Below, in pieces: positions 18,295 through 30,978 of a stretch of 64,000 bases of DNA (position 1 is the stretch's first letter; every line of letters begins with the position of its first letter). Both the position numbers and the translations under genes were made by a program. The notes beneath the pieces were generated by a model. That model was given only the letters and a program-made list of their open reading frames with translations, did not search any database and was not told the DNA's origin. The stretch comes from JAVJSF01 sp040219555 (GTDB lineage Bacteria; Actinomycetota; Thermoleophilia; Miltoncostaeales; Miltoncostaeaceae), in assembly GCA_040219555.1 (NCBI GenBank), contig JAVJSF010000006.1:124001-188000 (forward strand). Direction: 5' to 3'.

Positions 18295-18627
18295 ATGGCG
18301 ACCGCCCCGCACAAGTCGGCCCAGGCTCCGGAGCGCTCGCTCGACCAGCGCATGGACGCGCTGCGACGCGCCAACGAGATCCGGTCCCGGCGCGCCCAGC
18401 TCAAGCGCGACCTGAAGGACGGATCGGTGGCCATCGCGGCCGTCATCTCCGACCCGCCGGACTTCGTCATGACGGCCAAGGTCTTCGACATGCTCATGGC
18501 CGTCCCCAAGTACGGGAAGGTCAAGGCCACCCGGTTCCTCAACCTCTGCCGCATCTCCCAGGGCAAGACCATCGGCGGCCTCTCGGAACGCCAGCGCTCC
18601 GAGCTACTCGAGGTCCTGCGCCGGTAA
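18295..18627 (+). CDS. mihF: Actinobacterial integration host factor (mIHF)
   Basis: A 110-residue nucleoid protein. The start 'MATAPHKSAQAPERSLDQRMDALRRANEIRSRRAQLKRDLKDGS' forms the long N-terminal helix and the rest ('VPKYGKVKATRFLNLCRISQGKTIGGLSERQRSELL') is the S13-like helix-two-turn-helix that binds and bends DNA. This family is specific to Actinobacteria and is the best taxonomic marker in the window. Longer in-frame starts upstream are rejected because the promoter lies within them. Confidence 0.92.
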   Translation: MATAPHKSAQAPERSLDQRMDALRRANEIRSRRAQLKRDLKDGSVAIAAVISDPPDFVMTAKVFDMLMAVPKYGKVKATRFLNLCRISQGKTIGGLSERQRSELLEVLRR

Positions 18628-18650
18628 GCCCGCCGACCCGCGTCATCGTC

Positions 18651-19208
18651 GTGTCGGGTCCCTCCGGGGCGGGGAAGGGCACGCTCATCCAGCGGTTGCT
18701 GCCCATCTTCCCCTGGGTGGGGACGGCCATCTCGGCCACCACGCGCCCGATGCGCGAGGGTGAGGTGGACGGCCGGCACTACCACTTCCTGGCCGAGGAC
18801 GAGTTCGTGCGGCGCATCGCGGCGGGCGACTTCCTCGAGCACGTCCACTACGCGGGGCGCCGGTACGGCACACTGAGGTCGGAGCTGAACCGCATCCGCG
18901 CGGAGGGGCGCTGTCCGTTGGTGGAGATCGAGCTGCAGGGGGCCCGTGCCATGAGGGCCGACATGCCCGACGCGTTCGCGGTCTTCATCGCGCCGCCCTC
19001 CATCGAGGCGCTGCGGGCGCGGCTGGAGGATCGGGGCACCGACGACGCCGCGGTCATCGAGGAGCGGATGCGCATCAGCGCGGTCGAGCTGGCCGCCCGG
19101 GACGAGTTCGACGCGGTCATCGTCAACGACGACGTGGACACCGCGGCCTCCGAGCTGGCGCGCGCGGTGGCCGCGGCCTGCGGCCGGGAGGGGGCGCAGG
19201 GTGGCTGA
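18651..19208 (+). CDS. gmk: Guanylate kinase, start codon unclear
   Basis: Phosphorylates GMP to GDP. The P-loop 'SGPSGAGKGT' opens the chain, followed by 'ATTRPMREGEVDGRHYHFL', 'GDFLEHVHYAGRRYGT' and the lid region. The first usual start codon in frame is GTG 18651, giving 185 residues that begin at 'VSGPSG' and lack most of the first beta strand. Just upstream in frame are GTC 18642 and ATC 18645; 'IVV-SGPSG' there matches the normal family N terminus. No ATG, GTG or TTG exists further upstream in frame after the mihF stop. A non-standard start is therefore possible. Its end overlaps coaBC by eight bases. Confidence 0.88.
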   Translation: MSGPSGAGKGTLIQRLLPIFPWVGTAISATTRPMREGEVDGRHYHFLAEDEFVRRIAAGDFLEHVHYAGRRYGTLRSELNRIRAEGRCPLVEIELQGARAMRADMPDAFAVFIAPPSIEALRARLEDRGTDDAAVIEERMRISAVELAARDEFDAVIVNDDVDTAASELARAVAAACGREGAQGG

Positions 19209-20406
19209 GGTGCTGCTGGGCGTCTCCGGGGGCATCGCCGCCTACAAGGCCATCGACCTCCTGCGGATCATGCAGCGCCGCGGCCACGGGGTCACGGTCG
19301 TCATGACCCGCAACGCGAAGCGCTTCGTCGCCCCGGCGACCTTCGCCGCCCTGTCGGGCCGCACGGTCGGGGTGGACCTGTTCGGCCGCGAGGAGCGCCC
19401 GAACTACGACCACCTCGACCTGGCGCGCGCCGCCGACGTGATGGTGATCGCGCCGGCCTCCGCCAACACCTGTGCCCGCCTGGCCGCGGGCCTCGGCGAC
19501 GGCCTGCTGGGGGCCACCCACCTGGCCTTCGACGGGCCGCTGGTGCTGGCGCCCGCCATGAACACGCGCATGTACCTGCACCCGGCCACCGAGGCCAATC
19601 TGGCAACCCTCCGCGGGCGGGGCGCGCACATGATCGAGCCCGGCTCCGGGCTGCTCGCCGACGGCGAGGTGGGGGTGGGTCGCCTGGCCGAGCCGGCGGC
19701 CATCGCCGACGCGGTGGATTCCGCGCTGGCCGGCGCGGGCACCCTGACCGGCCGCCGGGTGCTGGTCAGCGCCGGCGGCACCCGGGAGCCCATCGATCCG
19801 GTGCGCTACCTGGGGAACCGCTCCAGCGGCCGGATGGGCTGGGCGATCGCGCGCGCAGCGCGCGTGCGCGGGGCGCGGGTGACGGTGCTGGCGGCCAACG
19901 TGGACCTGCCGCGGGATCCCGGCATCGAGTACGTGGAGGCGCCCACGGCGGCCGAGTTGCACGAGCGGGCGCTCGAGCACTTCCCGGACTGCGACCTCCT
20001 GGTGATGGCCGCCGCCGTGGCCGACTTCCGCCCGCGCTCGGCGCGCGGCTCGAAGATCGACAAGCGCGCGGAGGGGGGCCAGGCGGGGCTGTCGCTGGAC
20101 CTCGAGCCGACCCCCGACATCCTGAGCGACCTGGCCGGCCGCCGGCGCCGCCAGGTGGTGGTGGGCTTCGCCGCCGAGCACGGGGAGGCCGGCCTGGCCC
20201 GGGCGCGCGACAAGCGGGCGCGCAAGGGGCTGCACCTGATCGTGCACAACGACGTCTCCGAGGTGGGCGTCGGCTTCGGGTCCGACCAGAACCGGGTGAC
20301 GATCATCGGCGAGGGCGGCGAGTGGGCCCTGGAGCGGATGAGCAAGGACGCCTGCGCGGTCGCCATCCTGGATGCCGCGGGAGGCCTTCTGCCCGCGCTC
20401 GCCTGA
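19201..20406 (+). CDS. coaBC: Bifunctional phosphopantothenoylcysteine decarboxylase / synthase
   Basis: A 401-residue enzyme for two steps of coenzyme A synthesis. The CoaC flavoprotein half has 'LLGVSGGIAAYKAIDLLR', the 'APASANT' motif and 'APAMNTRMY' near residue 120. The CoaB half starts near 178 with 'GRRVLVSAGGTREPIDPVRYLGNRSSGRMG' and holds 'AAAVADFRP' and the 'KIDK' motif (about 282). It follows gmk directly; rpoZ, which usually stands between the two in Actinobacteria, is absent. Confidence 0.95.
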   Translation: MAEVLLGVSGGIAAYKAIDLLRIMQRRGHGVTVVMTRNAKRFVAPATFAALSGRTVGVDLFGREERPNYDHLDLARAADVMVIAPASANTCARLAAGLGDGLLGATHLAFDGPLVLAPAMNTRMYLHPATEANLATLRGRGAHMIEPGSGLLADGEVGVGRLAEPAAIADAVDSALAGAGTLTGRRVLVSAGGTREPIDPVRYLGNRSSGRMGWAIARAARVRGARVTVLAANVDLPRDPGIEYVEAPTAAELHERALEHFPDCDLLVMAAAVADFRPRSARGSKIDKRAEGGQAGLSLDLEPTPDILSDLAGRRRRQVVVGFAAEHGEAGLARARDKRARKGLHLIVHNDVSEVGVGFGSDQNRVTIIGEGGEWALERMSKDACAVAILDAAGGLLPALA

Positions 20407-20443
20407 CGGCGGGCCGCCGGGGGGTCGCGCTACGGTGGAGGAC

Positions 20444-20803
20444 ATGGATGAAACCACCCACCCCGTCCCGGACGCCTATGAGGCCTTCCGCGAGGGGAAC
20501 TGGCTGCTGGACTCGCGCGAGTACCGCCAGGCCGCCGTGGCCCTCGAGCGCGCCAAGGCCGTCGAGCCGCGGATGAGCTCCATCCGCGAGGCACTGGGCC
20601 GCGCGTACCTGTCCTCGCGTGCCTACGCCAAGGCGGCGGCCGAGTTCTCCGTGGCGGTGGAGCTGCAGCCGACCGACGGCTATGCCCACTACGGCCTGGC
20701 CCGCTCGCTCGAGCGACTGGGCGATCCGGCGGCGGACACCCACTACCGGCTGGCCAAGTGGTTCCGGCTGGGCCTGCCGGAAGAGGTCCTCGAGCGGGTC
20801 TGA
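20444..20803 (+). CDS. Small TPR protein
   Basis: A 119-residue protein made of about three tetratricopeptide repeats ('AYEAFREGNWLLDSREYRQAAVALERAKAVEP', 'SIREALGRAYLSSRAYAKAAAEFSVAVELQP', 'GYAHYGLARSLERLGDPAADTHYRLAKWF'). It is likely a soluble protein-interaction module. The ATG follows GGTGGAG by three bases and TACGGT (20431-20436) by seven bases, so initiation could be either leadered or leaderless. The partner is unknown. Confidence 0.7.
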   Translation: MDETTHPVPDAYEAFREGNWLLDSREYRQAAVALERAKAVEPRMSSIREALGRAYLSSRAYAKAAAEFSVAVELQPTDGYAHYGLARSLERLGDPAADTHYRLAKWFRLGLPEEVLERV

Positions 20804-20816
20804 GGGCCCCGGTGGA

Positions 20817-21281
20817 CTAGCGGCCCACCGGCCCGCCGGCGGGCGGTGCGTCGGGTGGGGGGGCCATCGCCGGGACCTCGAAGCCCAGCTCCACCAGGCC
20901 GTTCCAGGTGGCGTCGACCAGGGCGCACAGCAGGCCGAGGACCCCATCCAGGTACGCGGTGTCGACGGCCACCAGCGGCATCTCGGCCAGCGCATGCACG
21001 TCGCCGTCGGCGTCGATCGCGAACCGCCACGGGCCCGTGGCGCGGATGTCCAGATTCTTGCGGAGCAGGCGCTCGAGGACCGCCTCGTGGTTCCGGTCCG
21101 GCCGGCGCAGCAGGAAGGTGTGCATGCGCAGGGTCCGCTCGTCGGCGGCGATCCCCACCGTGATCGACCGCCGGTCGACGGCCGGCAACTCGACGCGCCA
21201 GGTGGTGCGGCTGTACCGCTCGTGGAGGGCGCCGATCTCGGCCAGGGCGGCGCTGATGCGCTCGGGCGGTGTGTCGGTCAT
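20817..21281 (-). CDS. YbjN-domain protein
   Basis: A 154-residue protein of the YbjN/type III secretion chaperone-like fold ('RISAALAEIGALHERYSRTTWRVELPAVDRRSITVGIAADERTLRMHTFLLRRPDRNHEAVLERLLRKN', then 'WRFAIDADGDVHALAEMPL'). Related actinobacterial proteins are cytoplasmic and of unknown function. On the minus strand a TACCAT box (21294-21289) ends seven bases before the ATG, with no Shine-Dalgarno, so it is probably leaderless. It is divergent from dtd. Confidence 0.7.
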   Translation of the reverse strand: MTDTPPERISAALAEIGALHERYSRTTWRVELPAVDRRSITVGIAADERTLRMHTFLLRRPDRNHEAVLERLLRKNLDIRATGPWRFAIDADGDVHALAEMPLVAVDTAYLDGVLGLLCALVDATWNGLVELGFEVPAMAPPPDAPPAGGPVGR

Positions 21282-21345
21282 CCCGGCGATGGTAGCCGCC
21301 GCGAGGGTGCGCGGCCTCCCGCGGGGGCGGGGTAGGCTCCCTGCG

Positions 21346-21810
21346 ATGAGGGTGGTGCTGCAGCGCGTGAGCCGGGCCGGCGTGTCGGTGGCCGGCGAGG
21401 AGGTCGCCGCCATCGGCCCGGGTCTGCTGGCCCTGGTCGGGATCGAGGACGGCGACGACGCCGCCCGGGCGGTTCGGTTGGCCGGCAAGACTGCGCGCCT
21501 GCGCCTGTTCGCCGCACCGGGGCGCCCGTTCGAGACCTCGGTGCGCGACGAGCCCGGCCGGTCGGTGCTGGTGGTGAGTCAGTTCACGCTGGCCGGCGAT
21601 GTGCGGCGCGGCAACCGCCCGTCGTGGACCCGCGCGGCTCCGCCCGATGCCGCGGCGCCGCTCGTGGATGCGTATGCCGAGGCCCTCCGGGCCGAGGGGG
21701 TGAGCGTGGCGACCGGGCGCTTCGGCTCCGACATGGCCGTCTCGCTGGTCAACGACGGCCCGGTCACCCTCGTGCTGGACGGCGCCGACCTGGAGGGCCC
21801 CCGGCGCTGA
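21346..21810 (+). CDS. dtd: D-aminoacyl-tRNA deacylase
   Basis: A 154-residue Dtd that removes D-amino acids (and glycine from tRNA-Ala) mischarged onto tRNA. Motifs are the N-terminal 'MRVVLQRVSRAGVSV', the catalytic 'SQFTLAGD' (near 77-84) and the cis-Gly-Pro motif 'NDGPVT' (about 140-145). TAGGCT (21333-21338) ends seven bases before the ATG, so it is probably leaderless. Confidence 0.93.
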   Translation: MRVVLQRVSRAGVSVAGEEVAAIGPGLLALVGIEDGDDAARAVRLAGKTARLRLFAAPGRPFETSVRDEPGRSVLVVSQFTLAGDVRRGNRPSWTRAAPPDAAAPLVDAYAEALRAEGVSVATGRFGSDMAVSLVNDGPVTLVLDGADLEGPRR

Positions 21811-21839
21811 CCCGCACGGTGGCCGTCCGCCCGTCGTGC

Positions 21840-21845
21840 TACCTT
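21840..21845 (+). promoter_or_regulatory. Candidate -10 box of the rimP operon
   Basis: TACCTT upstream of the rimP leader would start transcription near 21852, about 130 nt before rimP. No clear -35. Confidence 0.35.
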
Positions 21846-21851
21846 TGTGGC

Positions 21852-21982
21852 GGTGGGTCGAGGACGGCGCGGTGCTGCGGGTGGGTCGCGAGCCCACCTT
21901 TTTTGTGCGCTGAGCCTCAATCCGCCGGAGACACGACGGATGTGGCTGAGTCCCGGCGACGACGGTGGAAGGGGGTGGGTCG
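21852..21982 (+). promoter_or_regulatory. rimP leader with attenuator
   Basis: An intrinsic terminator (stem GGTGGG 21880-21885 / CCCACC 21893-21898, loop of 7, then six T at 21899-21904) lies inside the leader, not after dtd's own stop. The nonamer GGTGGGTCG occurs three times: 21852-21860, 21880-21888 (the 5' arm of the terminator) and 21974-21982, directly abutting the rimP ATG. The single 3' arm (CCCACC, preceded by CGAG) can pair with any of them. A terminator in this place upstream of rimP-nusA is known in many bacteria and is thought to let NusA control its own operon. The three-copy arrangement is my observation. Confidence 0.6.
21879..21904 (+). terminator. Intrinsic terminator / attenuator in the rimP leader
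   Basis: Six-bp G+C-rich stem, seven-base loop and an uninterrupted T6 tract. It is the only classical Rho-independent terminator I could find in the window. Confidence 0.8.
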
Positions 21983-22426
21983 ATGGCACCTCGAGGGGTG
22001 GCGGATGCGCTGTTCGCGCGCGTCGAGACGGAGTTGGAGCGACGGATGCCGCGGATCGACCTGCTCGAGTTCGCCCTCGACGGCGAGATGATGCGCGTGG
22101 TGGTCGACCACCCCGACGGCGTCGATCACGAGGTCTGCGTCGCCGTGACCCGCGCCCTGACCGAGGCGGGCCTGCTCGAGGAGCACGGGCTCGAGGTGTG
22201 GTCGCCGGGCCCCGAGCCGCCGCTGCGCCTGGCGCGCCACTTCAGGGCGGCCGTCGGCCGGAAGGTCAAGGTGCGCACGCACGAGGACGGCGTCCGCGCG
22301 TCGGTCATCGGTACGCTGGAGAGCGTCGGCGAGGACGACACGCTGTCTGTCCTCACGCCCGAGGGGGCCGTGCAGGTGCCCCTCGCATCGGTGCGGCGGG
22401 CCCGCATGCTGGAGGAGCCCGGGTGA
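21983..22426 (+). CDS. rimP: Ribosome maturation factor RimP
   Basis: A 147-residue protein needed for 30S subunit assembly. The N-terminal domain has 'DLLEFALDGEMMRVVVDHPDGVDHEVCVAVTRALTEAGLLEE' and 'GLEVWSPGPEPPLRLARHFRAAVGRKVKV', and the C-terminal part is an Sm-like barrel. ATG 21983 follows GGAAGGGGG with good spacing; an in-frame GTG 18 bases earlier overlaps that signal and is less likely. First gene of rimP-nusA-rnpM-infB. Confidence 0.88.
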   Translation: MAPRGVADALFARVETELERRMPRIDLLEFALDGEMMRVVVDHPDGVDHEVCVAVTRALTEAGLLEEHGLEVWSPGPEPPLRLARHFRAAVGRKVKVRTHEDGVRASVIGTLESVGEDDTLSVLTPEGAVQVPLASVRRARMLEEPG

Positions 22427-22544
22427 CCGGGCGCGACCCGGCGGGCCCGGAGGCCCGTCCCGGGGGCACGGCCCGCGTCGGCGGGGTTGGCGGGAGGCTC
22501 CGGTCGCGCGGCACCGGGGATGAGTCCGTAGGGGGGAGCAGCAG

Positions 22545-23918
<1,374 letters not shown>

Positions 23919-24206
23919 ATGGCAGCAGCACGCGCCCGGCACATCCCGGAGCGCCGTTGTCTCGGCTGTGGCGCCAGAGGCCCGAAGGGGACCCTGGCGC
24001 GCTTCACGGCGGTGGCCTCGGGCGACGGATACGTGCTGATGCGCGATGATGGGGCAGCGCGGGGCGGCCGGGGCTTGTACGTCCATCCGCAGCGCGACTG
24101 TTTCGAGCGGGCCGTTGCACGCCGTGCGTTCGCGCGCGGCGCCCGTGTCCGGGGTGAGATCGCCGTCGATCCCGCCCTGGTGGTTGGTTTCGGCGAGGAG
24201 GAGTGA
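23919..24206 (+). CDS. rnpM: YlxR / RnpM RNA-binding protein
   Basis: A 95-residue protein of the YlxR family with 'RRCLGCGARGPKGTLARF' at the start and the family signature 'GRGLYVHPQRDCFERAVARRAFARG'. YlxR (RnpM) has been shown in Firmicutes to bind the RNase P RNA. It starts immediately after the nusA stop, as usual in nusA-ylxR-infB operons. Confidence 0.88.
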   Translation: MAAARARHIPERRCLGCGARGPKGTLARFTAVASGDGYVLMRDDGAARGGRGLYVHPQRDCFERAVARRAFARGARVRGEIAVDPALVVGFGEEE

Positions 24207-24218
24207 TTGGGGGCAGCG

Positions 24219-27260
<3,042 letters not shown>

Positions 27261-27270
27261 GGACCGCGGC

Positions 27271-27597
27271 ATGGAGTGCGGACATGTGGGCATCCTGACC
27301 GTCGATCTGCACCTCCCCGAGGCGGGCTCGCTGAAGGGCAAGCGCAAGGAGCTGTTGCGCGTGAGGAATCTCCTCACGCGCCGCCTCGCCTGCTCGGTCG
27401 CCGAGGTCGACCACCACGACCTGTGGCAGCGCACCCGGCTCACCCTGTGCGTGGCCGACCGCACTGCGGGCGGTGCGGCGGCCCGGATCGAGGAGGGCCG
27501 CCGCATGCTCCACGGCGACGAGGTGTTCCAGGTGGTGGGCGAGGCCGACGATCTGGTGCCCGTCGACGGCGAGCAGCGCTGGCGGAACGGGTTCTGA
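27271..27597 (+). CDS. DUF503 (YlxP-like) protein
   Basis: A 108-residue DUF503 family protein ('HVGILTVDLHLPEAGSLKGKRKELLRVRNLLTRRLACSVAEVDHHDLWQRTRLTLCVA'). The family regularly sits between infB and rbfA and is thought to help ribosome assembly, but its activity is not established. The TGA overlaps the rbfA ATG (TGATG). Confidence 0.85.
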   Translation: MECGHVGILTVDLHLPEAGSLKGKRKELLRVRNLLTRRLACSVAEVDHHDLWQRTRLTLCVADRTAGGAAARIEEGRRMLHGDEVFQVVGEADDLVPVDGEQRWRNGF

Positions 27598-28013
27598 TGG
27601 CCCGGCGCGAGCGCAGCACCCGCATGAGGCGCGTGGATACGGCGCTGCGTCAGGTGGTGGCCGAGGCCATCGGCCGCGAGCTGTCGGATCCCCGGCTGGG
27701 ATTCGTCACCGTCACCCAGGTGGAGTCCACCCAGGACGTCCGGGAGGCGAAGGTCTACTTCACCTGCCTCAACCGCCGGGAGCGCGAGGGTGCGCTCGCC
27801 GCGCTCGAGTCTGCGCGTGGACTGCTGCAGGCTCGGGTGGCGCGCGAGTTGCGGACCCGCCAGACCCCCCAGCTCAGCTTCGTCTACGACAGCACCCAGG
27901 AGGACGCCGTGGCGCTGACGCGGCTCATCGACGAGGTCACCGGTCCCGACGGCGGTGCCATCGGTGCACCGGCACCCGAGGATCCCGAGGGGTCCGGGGA
28001 GGGGTGCCCGTGA
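27597..28013 (+). CDS. rbfA: Ribosome-binding factor A
   Basis: A 138-residue KH-like protein for late 30S maturation. Typical core: 'RRVDTALRQVVAEAIGRELSDPRLGFVTVTQVESTQDVREAKVYFTCL' and 'RTRQTPQLSFVYDSTQEDAVALTRLIDE', followed by a short acidic tail. It starts inside the TGATG overlap with the DUF503 gene. Confidence 0.92.
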   Translation: MARRERSTRMRRVDTALRQVVAEAIGRELSDPRLGFVTVTQVESTQDVREAKVYFTCLNRREREGALAALESARGLLQARVARELRTRQTPQLSFVYDSTQEDAVALTRLIDEVTGPDGGAIGAPAPEDPEGSGEGCP

Positions 28014-29008
28014 GGGGCCGCGACGCGACGGCGGCCGAGGTGGCCGCCGCCCTGCTGGCCCCGGGTGCGCGTCCGGTCATCACCTCGCACCACAACCCCG
28101 ACGCGGACGCCATCGGCTCGATGCTCGGCCTGGCGCGGGCACTGCGCGCGGCGGGCCAGGACGTGACGCTGGCCCACGCCGACGAGCCGCCCGTGCCCGG
28201 AGACCTCACGTTCCTGCTCGGCCCGGGCGAGGAGATCCTGGCCCGCCCGCCGGCCGACCTGGACCGGCGGACCTACGTCGCGGTCGACTGCGCCAGCGAG
28301 AAGCGGATGTGGAGTGAGGAGTTCCACGAGGTCGCCGCCACCACGGTGAACATCGACCACCACAAGGACAACACCCGCTACGGCGATCTCAACCACGTGC
28401 TTCCCGACGCATCCAGCACGGCTGAGGTGCTCATGGGCGTCATCGCGGCCGCGGGGATCGTCCTCACGCCCGAGATCGCCGCGCCGCTGTACGCCGGCAT
28501 GGTCACCGACACCGGCCGCTTCGGCTACACCAACACGAGCCCGGCCACCCACCGGGCCGCCGCCGTCCTGCTGGAGACCGGCATCGATCACCACGAGCTC
28601 GGGCGCCGCCTCTACGAGGACCAGCCCCGGGACCGGCTGGCGCTGATGGGGCGCGCCCTGATGCGCGCCGAGTACCGCGCCGACGGGCGCTTCGCCACGG
28701 CCGTCCTCACCGACGAGGATGTCGCCGACGCCGGCGGCGAGGACACCGAGGGGATCGTGGAGATGATGCGCGCCGGGCGGGGCGTGGCGGTGGCCGCGCT
28801 CGTGCGTGCCGGCGGCCCCCCGGGAGCCTGGCGGGTCTCCCTGCGCACCACCCATCCGGACGTCGATGTCGGGGCCATCGCGGGCGCCGAGGGCGGCGGC
28901 GGCCACCGGGCGGCGGCCGGCTTCACCACCCAGAGCGACCCCGCGGAGCTGCTCGACCGGATCGAGGGCGAGGTGCGCGCGCGCCTGGGGGACGCCACGG
29001 TACGGTGA
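28010..29008 (+). CDS. nrnA: DHH/DHHA1 phosphoesterase, NrnA-type oligoribonuclease / pAp phosphatase
   Basis: A 332-residue two-domain enzyme. The DHH domain has 'HHNPDADAIGS' (about 24), the second Asp motif 'VAVDCAS' and 'IDHHKDN' (about 116), and 'DTGRFGYTNTSP' near 170. The DHHA1 domain ends with 'GGGGHRAAAGF' near 300. NrnA-type enzymes degrade nanoRNA and dephosphorylate 3'-phosphoadenosine 5'-phosphate. The GTG is preceded by GGGGAGGGG and overlaps the rbfA stop by GTGA. Confidence 0.9.
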   Translation: MRGRDATAAEVAAALLAPGARPVITSHHNPDADAIGSMLGLARALRAAGQDVTLAHADEPPVPGDLTFLLGPGEEILARPPADLDRRTYVAVDCASEKRMWSEEFHEVAATTVNIDHHKDNTRYGDLNHVLPDASSTAEVLMGVIAAAGIVLTPEIAAPLYAGMVTDTGRFGYTNTSPATHRAAAVLLETGIDHHELGRRLYEDQPRDRLALMGRALMRAEYRADGRFATAVLTDEDVADAGGEDTEGIVEMMRAGRGVAVAALVRAGGPPGAWRVSLRTTHPDVDVGAIAGAEGGGGHRAAAGFTTQSDPAELLDRIEGEVRARLGDATVR

Positions 29009-29901
29009 GCCACACCGTGGCCGCAGACACCCGCCCCCTGCTCTGGCTGGTCGACAAGCCGGCCGGCCCGACCTCCCACGATGTGGTCGCGCAGATGCGC
29101 CGCGGACTCCCGCGGTCGGTGAAGGTGGGCCACGCCGGGACGCTCGACCCGTTCGCGACCGGCCTGATGGTGGTGCTCTCCGGCCGTGCCACGCGCGTGG
29201 CCGAGCACATGAGCGGCCTGGACAAGGGCTATCTGGCGACCATCCGCACCGGATTCACCTCGGCGACGGGCGACCCGGAGGGGCCGATCACCCCGGACGG
29301 CGCCCCGGCGCCGGCCGCCGAGATCGCCGCAGTGCTGCCCGCCCTCAGCGGCCGCCAGACCCAGCGCGTGCCGGCGTTCTCGGCGGTGCGCGTCGACGGG
29401 GAGCGCCTCTATGCCCGGGCCCGGCGCGGCGAGGATGTGGACGCGCCGGTGCGGGAGGTGGTGATCCACCGCCTGTCGCTGGTGGACGACCTGGGGGAGG
29501 GGCGCGCCGTGATCGCCGTGCGCTGCTCCAAGGGCACCTACATCCGGAGCCTGGCCGAGGACATCGGGCGGGCGCTCGGTGTGGGGGCCTACTGCGAGGC
29601 CCTGCGGCGGACGGAGGTGGGCGCGCTCTCGGTTGCGGACGCTCTGCCGGTGGAGGACGCGCTGCGCGCGGGGGGGCGGGATCCGCGTGAGGGCCTCGGT
29701 CACCTCCCGGAGGTCTCGGTCGACGAGTCCGGCGCCGCGGACGTGGCCCACGGTAGGGCCGTCGGCGGCGATGCGCAGGGCACCTGCCTGATCGTGTCCG
29801 CCGGGATCCTCCTGGCGGTGGGCGAGGGGGACGGGGAGGGGCACATACGCCCCCGGGTGGTGCTCGCGCCGGCCGGCCAGGCCGGGCGGGGGGCGGTGTG
29901 A
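29005..29901 (+). CDS. truB: tRNA pseudouridine(55) synthase
   Basis: A 298-residue TruB that makes the pseudouridine in the T loop of tRNAs. Motif I 'DKPAGPTSHDVV' and the catalytic Asp motif 'GHAGTLDPFATGLM' lie in the first 60 residues; 'CSKGTYIRSLAEDIG' is near 175. A GTG start overlaps the nrnA stop (GTGA), and its stop overlaps ribF the same way. Confidence 0.95.
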   Translation: MSHTVAADTRPLLWLVDKPAGPTSHDVVAQMRRGLPRSVKVGHAGTLDPFATGLMVVLSGRATRVAEHMSGLDKGYLATIRTGFTSATGDPEGPITPDGAPAPAAEIAAVLPALSGRQTQRVPAFSAVRVDGERLYARARRGEDVDAPVREVVIHRLSLVDDLGEGRAVIAVRCSKGTYIRSLAEDIGRALGVGAYCEALRRTEVGALSVADALPVEDALRAGGRDPREGLGHLPEVSVDESGAADVAHGRAVGGDAQGTCLIVSAGILLAVGEGDGEGHIRPRVVLAPAGQAGRGAV

Positions 29902-30857
29902 GGCGCTACGGCTCCCTGGGCGAGCTACCCCTGGGGGGCGGCCGGCGCGTGGTGGCCATCGGCACCTTCGACGGGGTGCACGTCGGCCACCAGCGCATCA
30001 TCCGCACGGCGATCGACCTGGCCCGCGAACGCGGTGTCCCGGCGATGGTGCTCACCTTCGAGCCCCAGCCCATCGCGGTCGTGCGGCCCGAGCTGCGCCC
30101 CGCCGTGCTCACACACCTTCCCCACAAGCGCCTCCTCATACAGGCGCTCGGGGTGGACGAGTTGCTGGTGGTCCCGTTCAACCGCGGCTTCTCCCGGCTG
30201 CGCGCGGAGCGCTTCGCGGAGTTGCTCCTGTCCGCCCCGGTCAGCGCCGAGGGCGTCGTGGTGGGCCAGAACTTCCGCTTCGGCTTCGGGGGCACGGGCA
30301 CCGCGGGGTGGCTGCGCACGTTCGGGCGGACGCGCGGGGTGCGGGTGGAGGTCCCGGACATCGTCACCTCCGCCGACGGCAAGCCGGTCTCGTCCACGCG
30401 TGTCCGCCGGCTGGTGGCCACCGGGCAGGTGGACGCGGTGATGCCGCTGCTGGGCCGGCGCCACTCGGTGGAGGGGGTCGTCGTGCACGGGGATCAGCGT
30501 GGCCGCGAGCTGGGTTTCCCGACCGCCAACATCGAGATCCCGGCCGACTCGGCCGTCCCCGGCCGGGGGGTCTACGCCGCGCACGCGCTGCTGCGCACCG
30601 GCCGGGTGGCCGCGGCGGTGAACATCGGCACCTCGCCGACCTTCACCGAGTCCGACATCACCGCCAAGCTGCGTCTCGAGGCCTTCCTGCTCGACCACGA
30701 CGGCTCCGAGCTCTACGGCGAGCCGATGCGCATCGAGTTCCTGCAGCGCCTGCGCGACGAGCGCCGCTTCGCGAACCCCCAGGCGCTGGTGGAGCAGATC
30801 ACGCTCGACGTGGCTCGCACGCGGGAACTTGCCGCGGCGGCCGACGGCGGCCGCTGA
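29898..30857 (+). CDS. ribF: Bifunctional riboflavin kinase / FAD synthetase
   Basis: A 319-residue enzyme converting riboflavin to FMN and FAD. The N-terminal nucleotidyltransferase has 'IGTFDGVHVGHQRII', 'VGQNFRFG' and 'SSTRVRRLVATG'. The C-terminal kinase starts near 190 ('VEGVVVHGDQRGRELGFPTANIEIP') and has 'AAVNIGTSPTF' and a Glu-rich end. Last gene of the coupled block before rpsO. Confidence 0.95.
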   Translation: MRRYGSLGELPLGGGRRVVAIGTFDGVHVGHQRIIRTAIDLARERGVPAMVLTFEPQPIAVVRPELRPAVLTHLPHKRLLIQALGVDELLVVPFNRGFSRLRAERFAELLLSAPVSAEGVVVGQNFRFGFGGTGTAGWLRTFGRTRGVRVEVPDIVTSADGKPVSSTRVRRLVATGQVDAVMPLLGRRHSVEGVVVHGDQRGRELGFPTANIEIPADSAVPGRGVYAAHALLRTGRVAAAVNIGTSPTFTESDITAKLRLEAFLLDHDGSELYGEPMRIEFLQRLRDERRFANPQALVEQITLDVARTRELAAAADGGR

Positions 30858-30978
30858 AGGTCTGCGCGCGCCGGACCCGCCCGGCGCCTCTGCTACTGTC
30901 GTTCGGTCCCGGTCGCCTCGACCGTGGTCCCTCGTGCCTGCGCACGTCGGGCGGACATGAACATCACGACCCGGTGCG

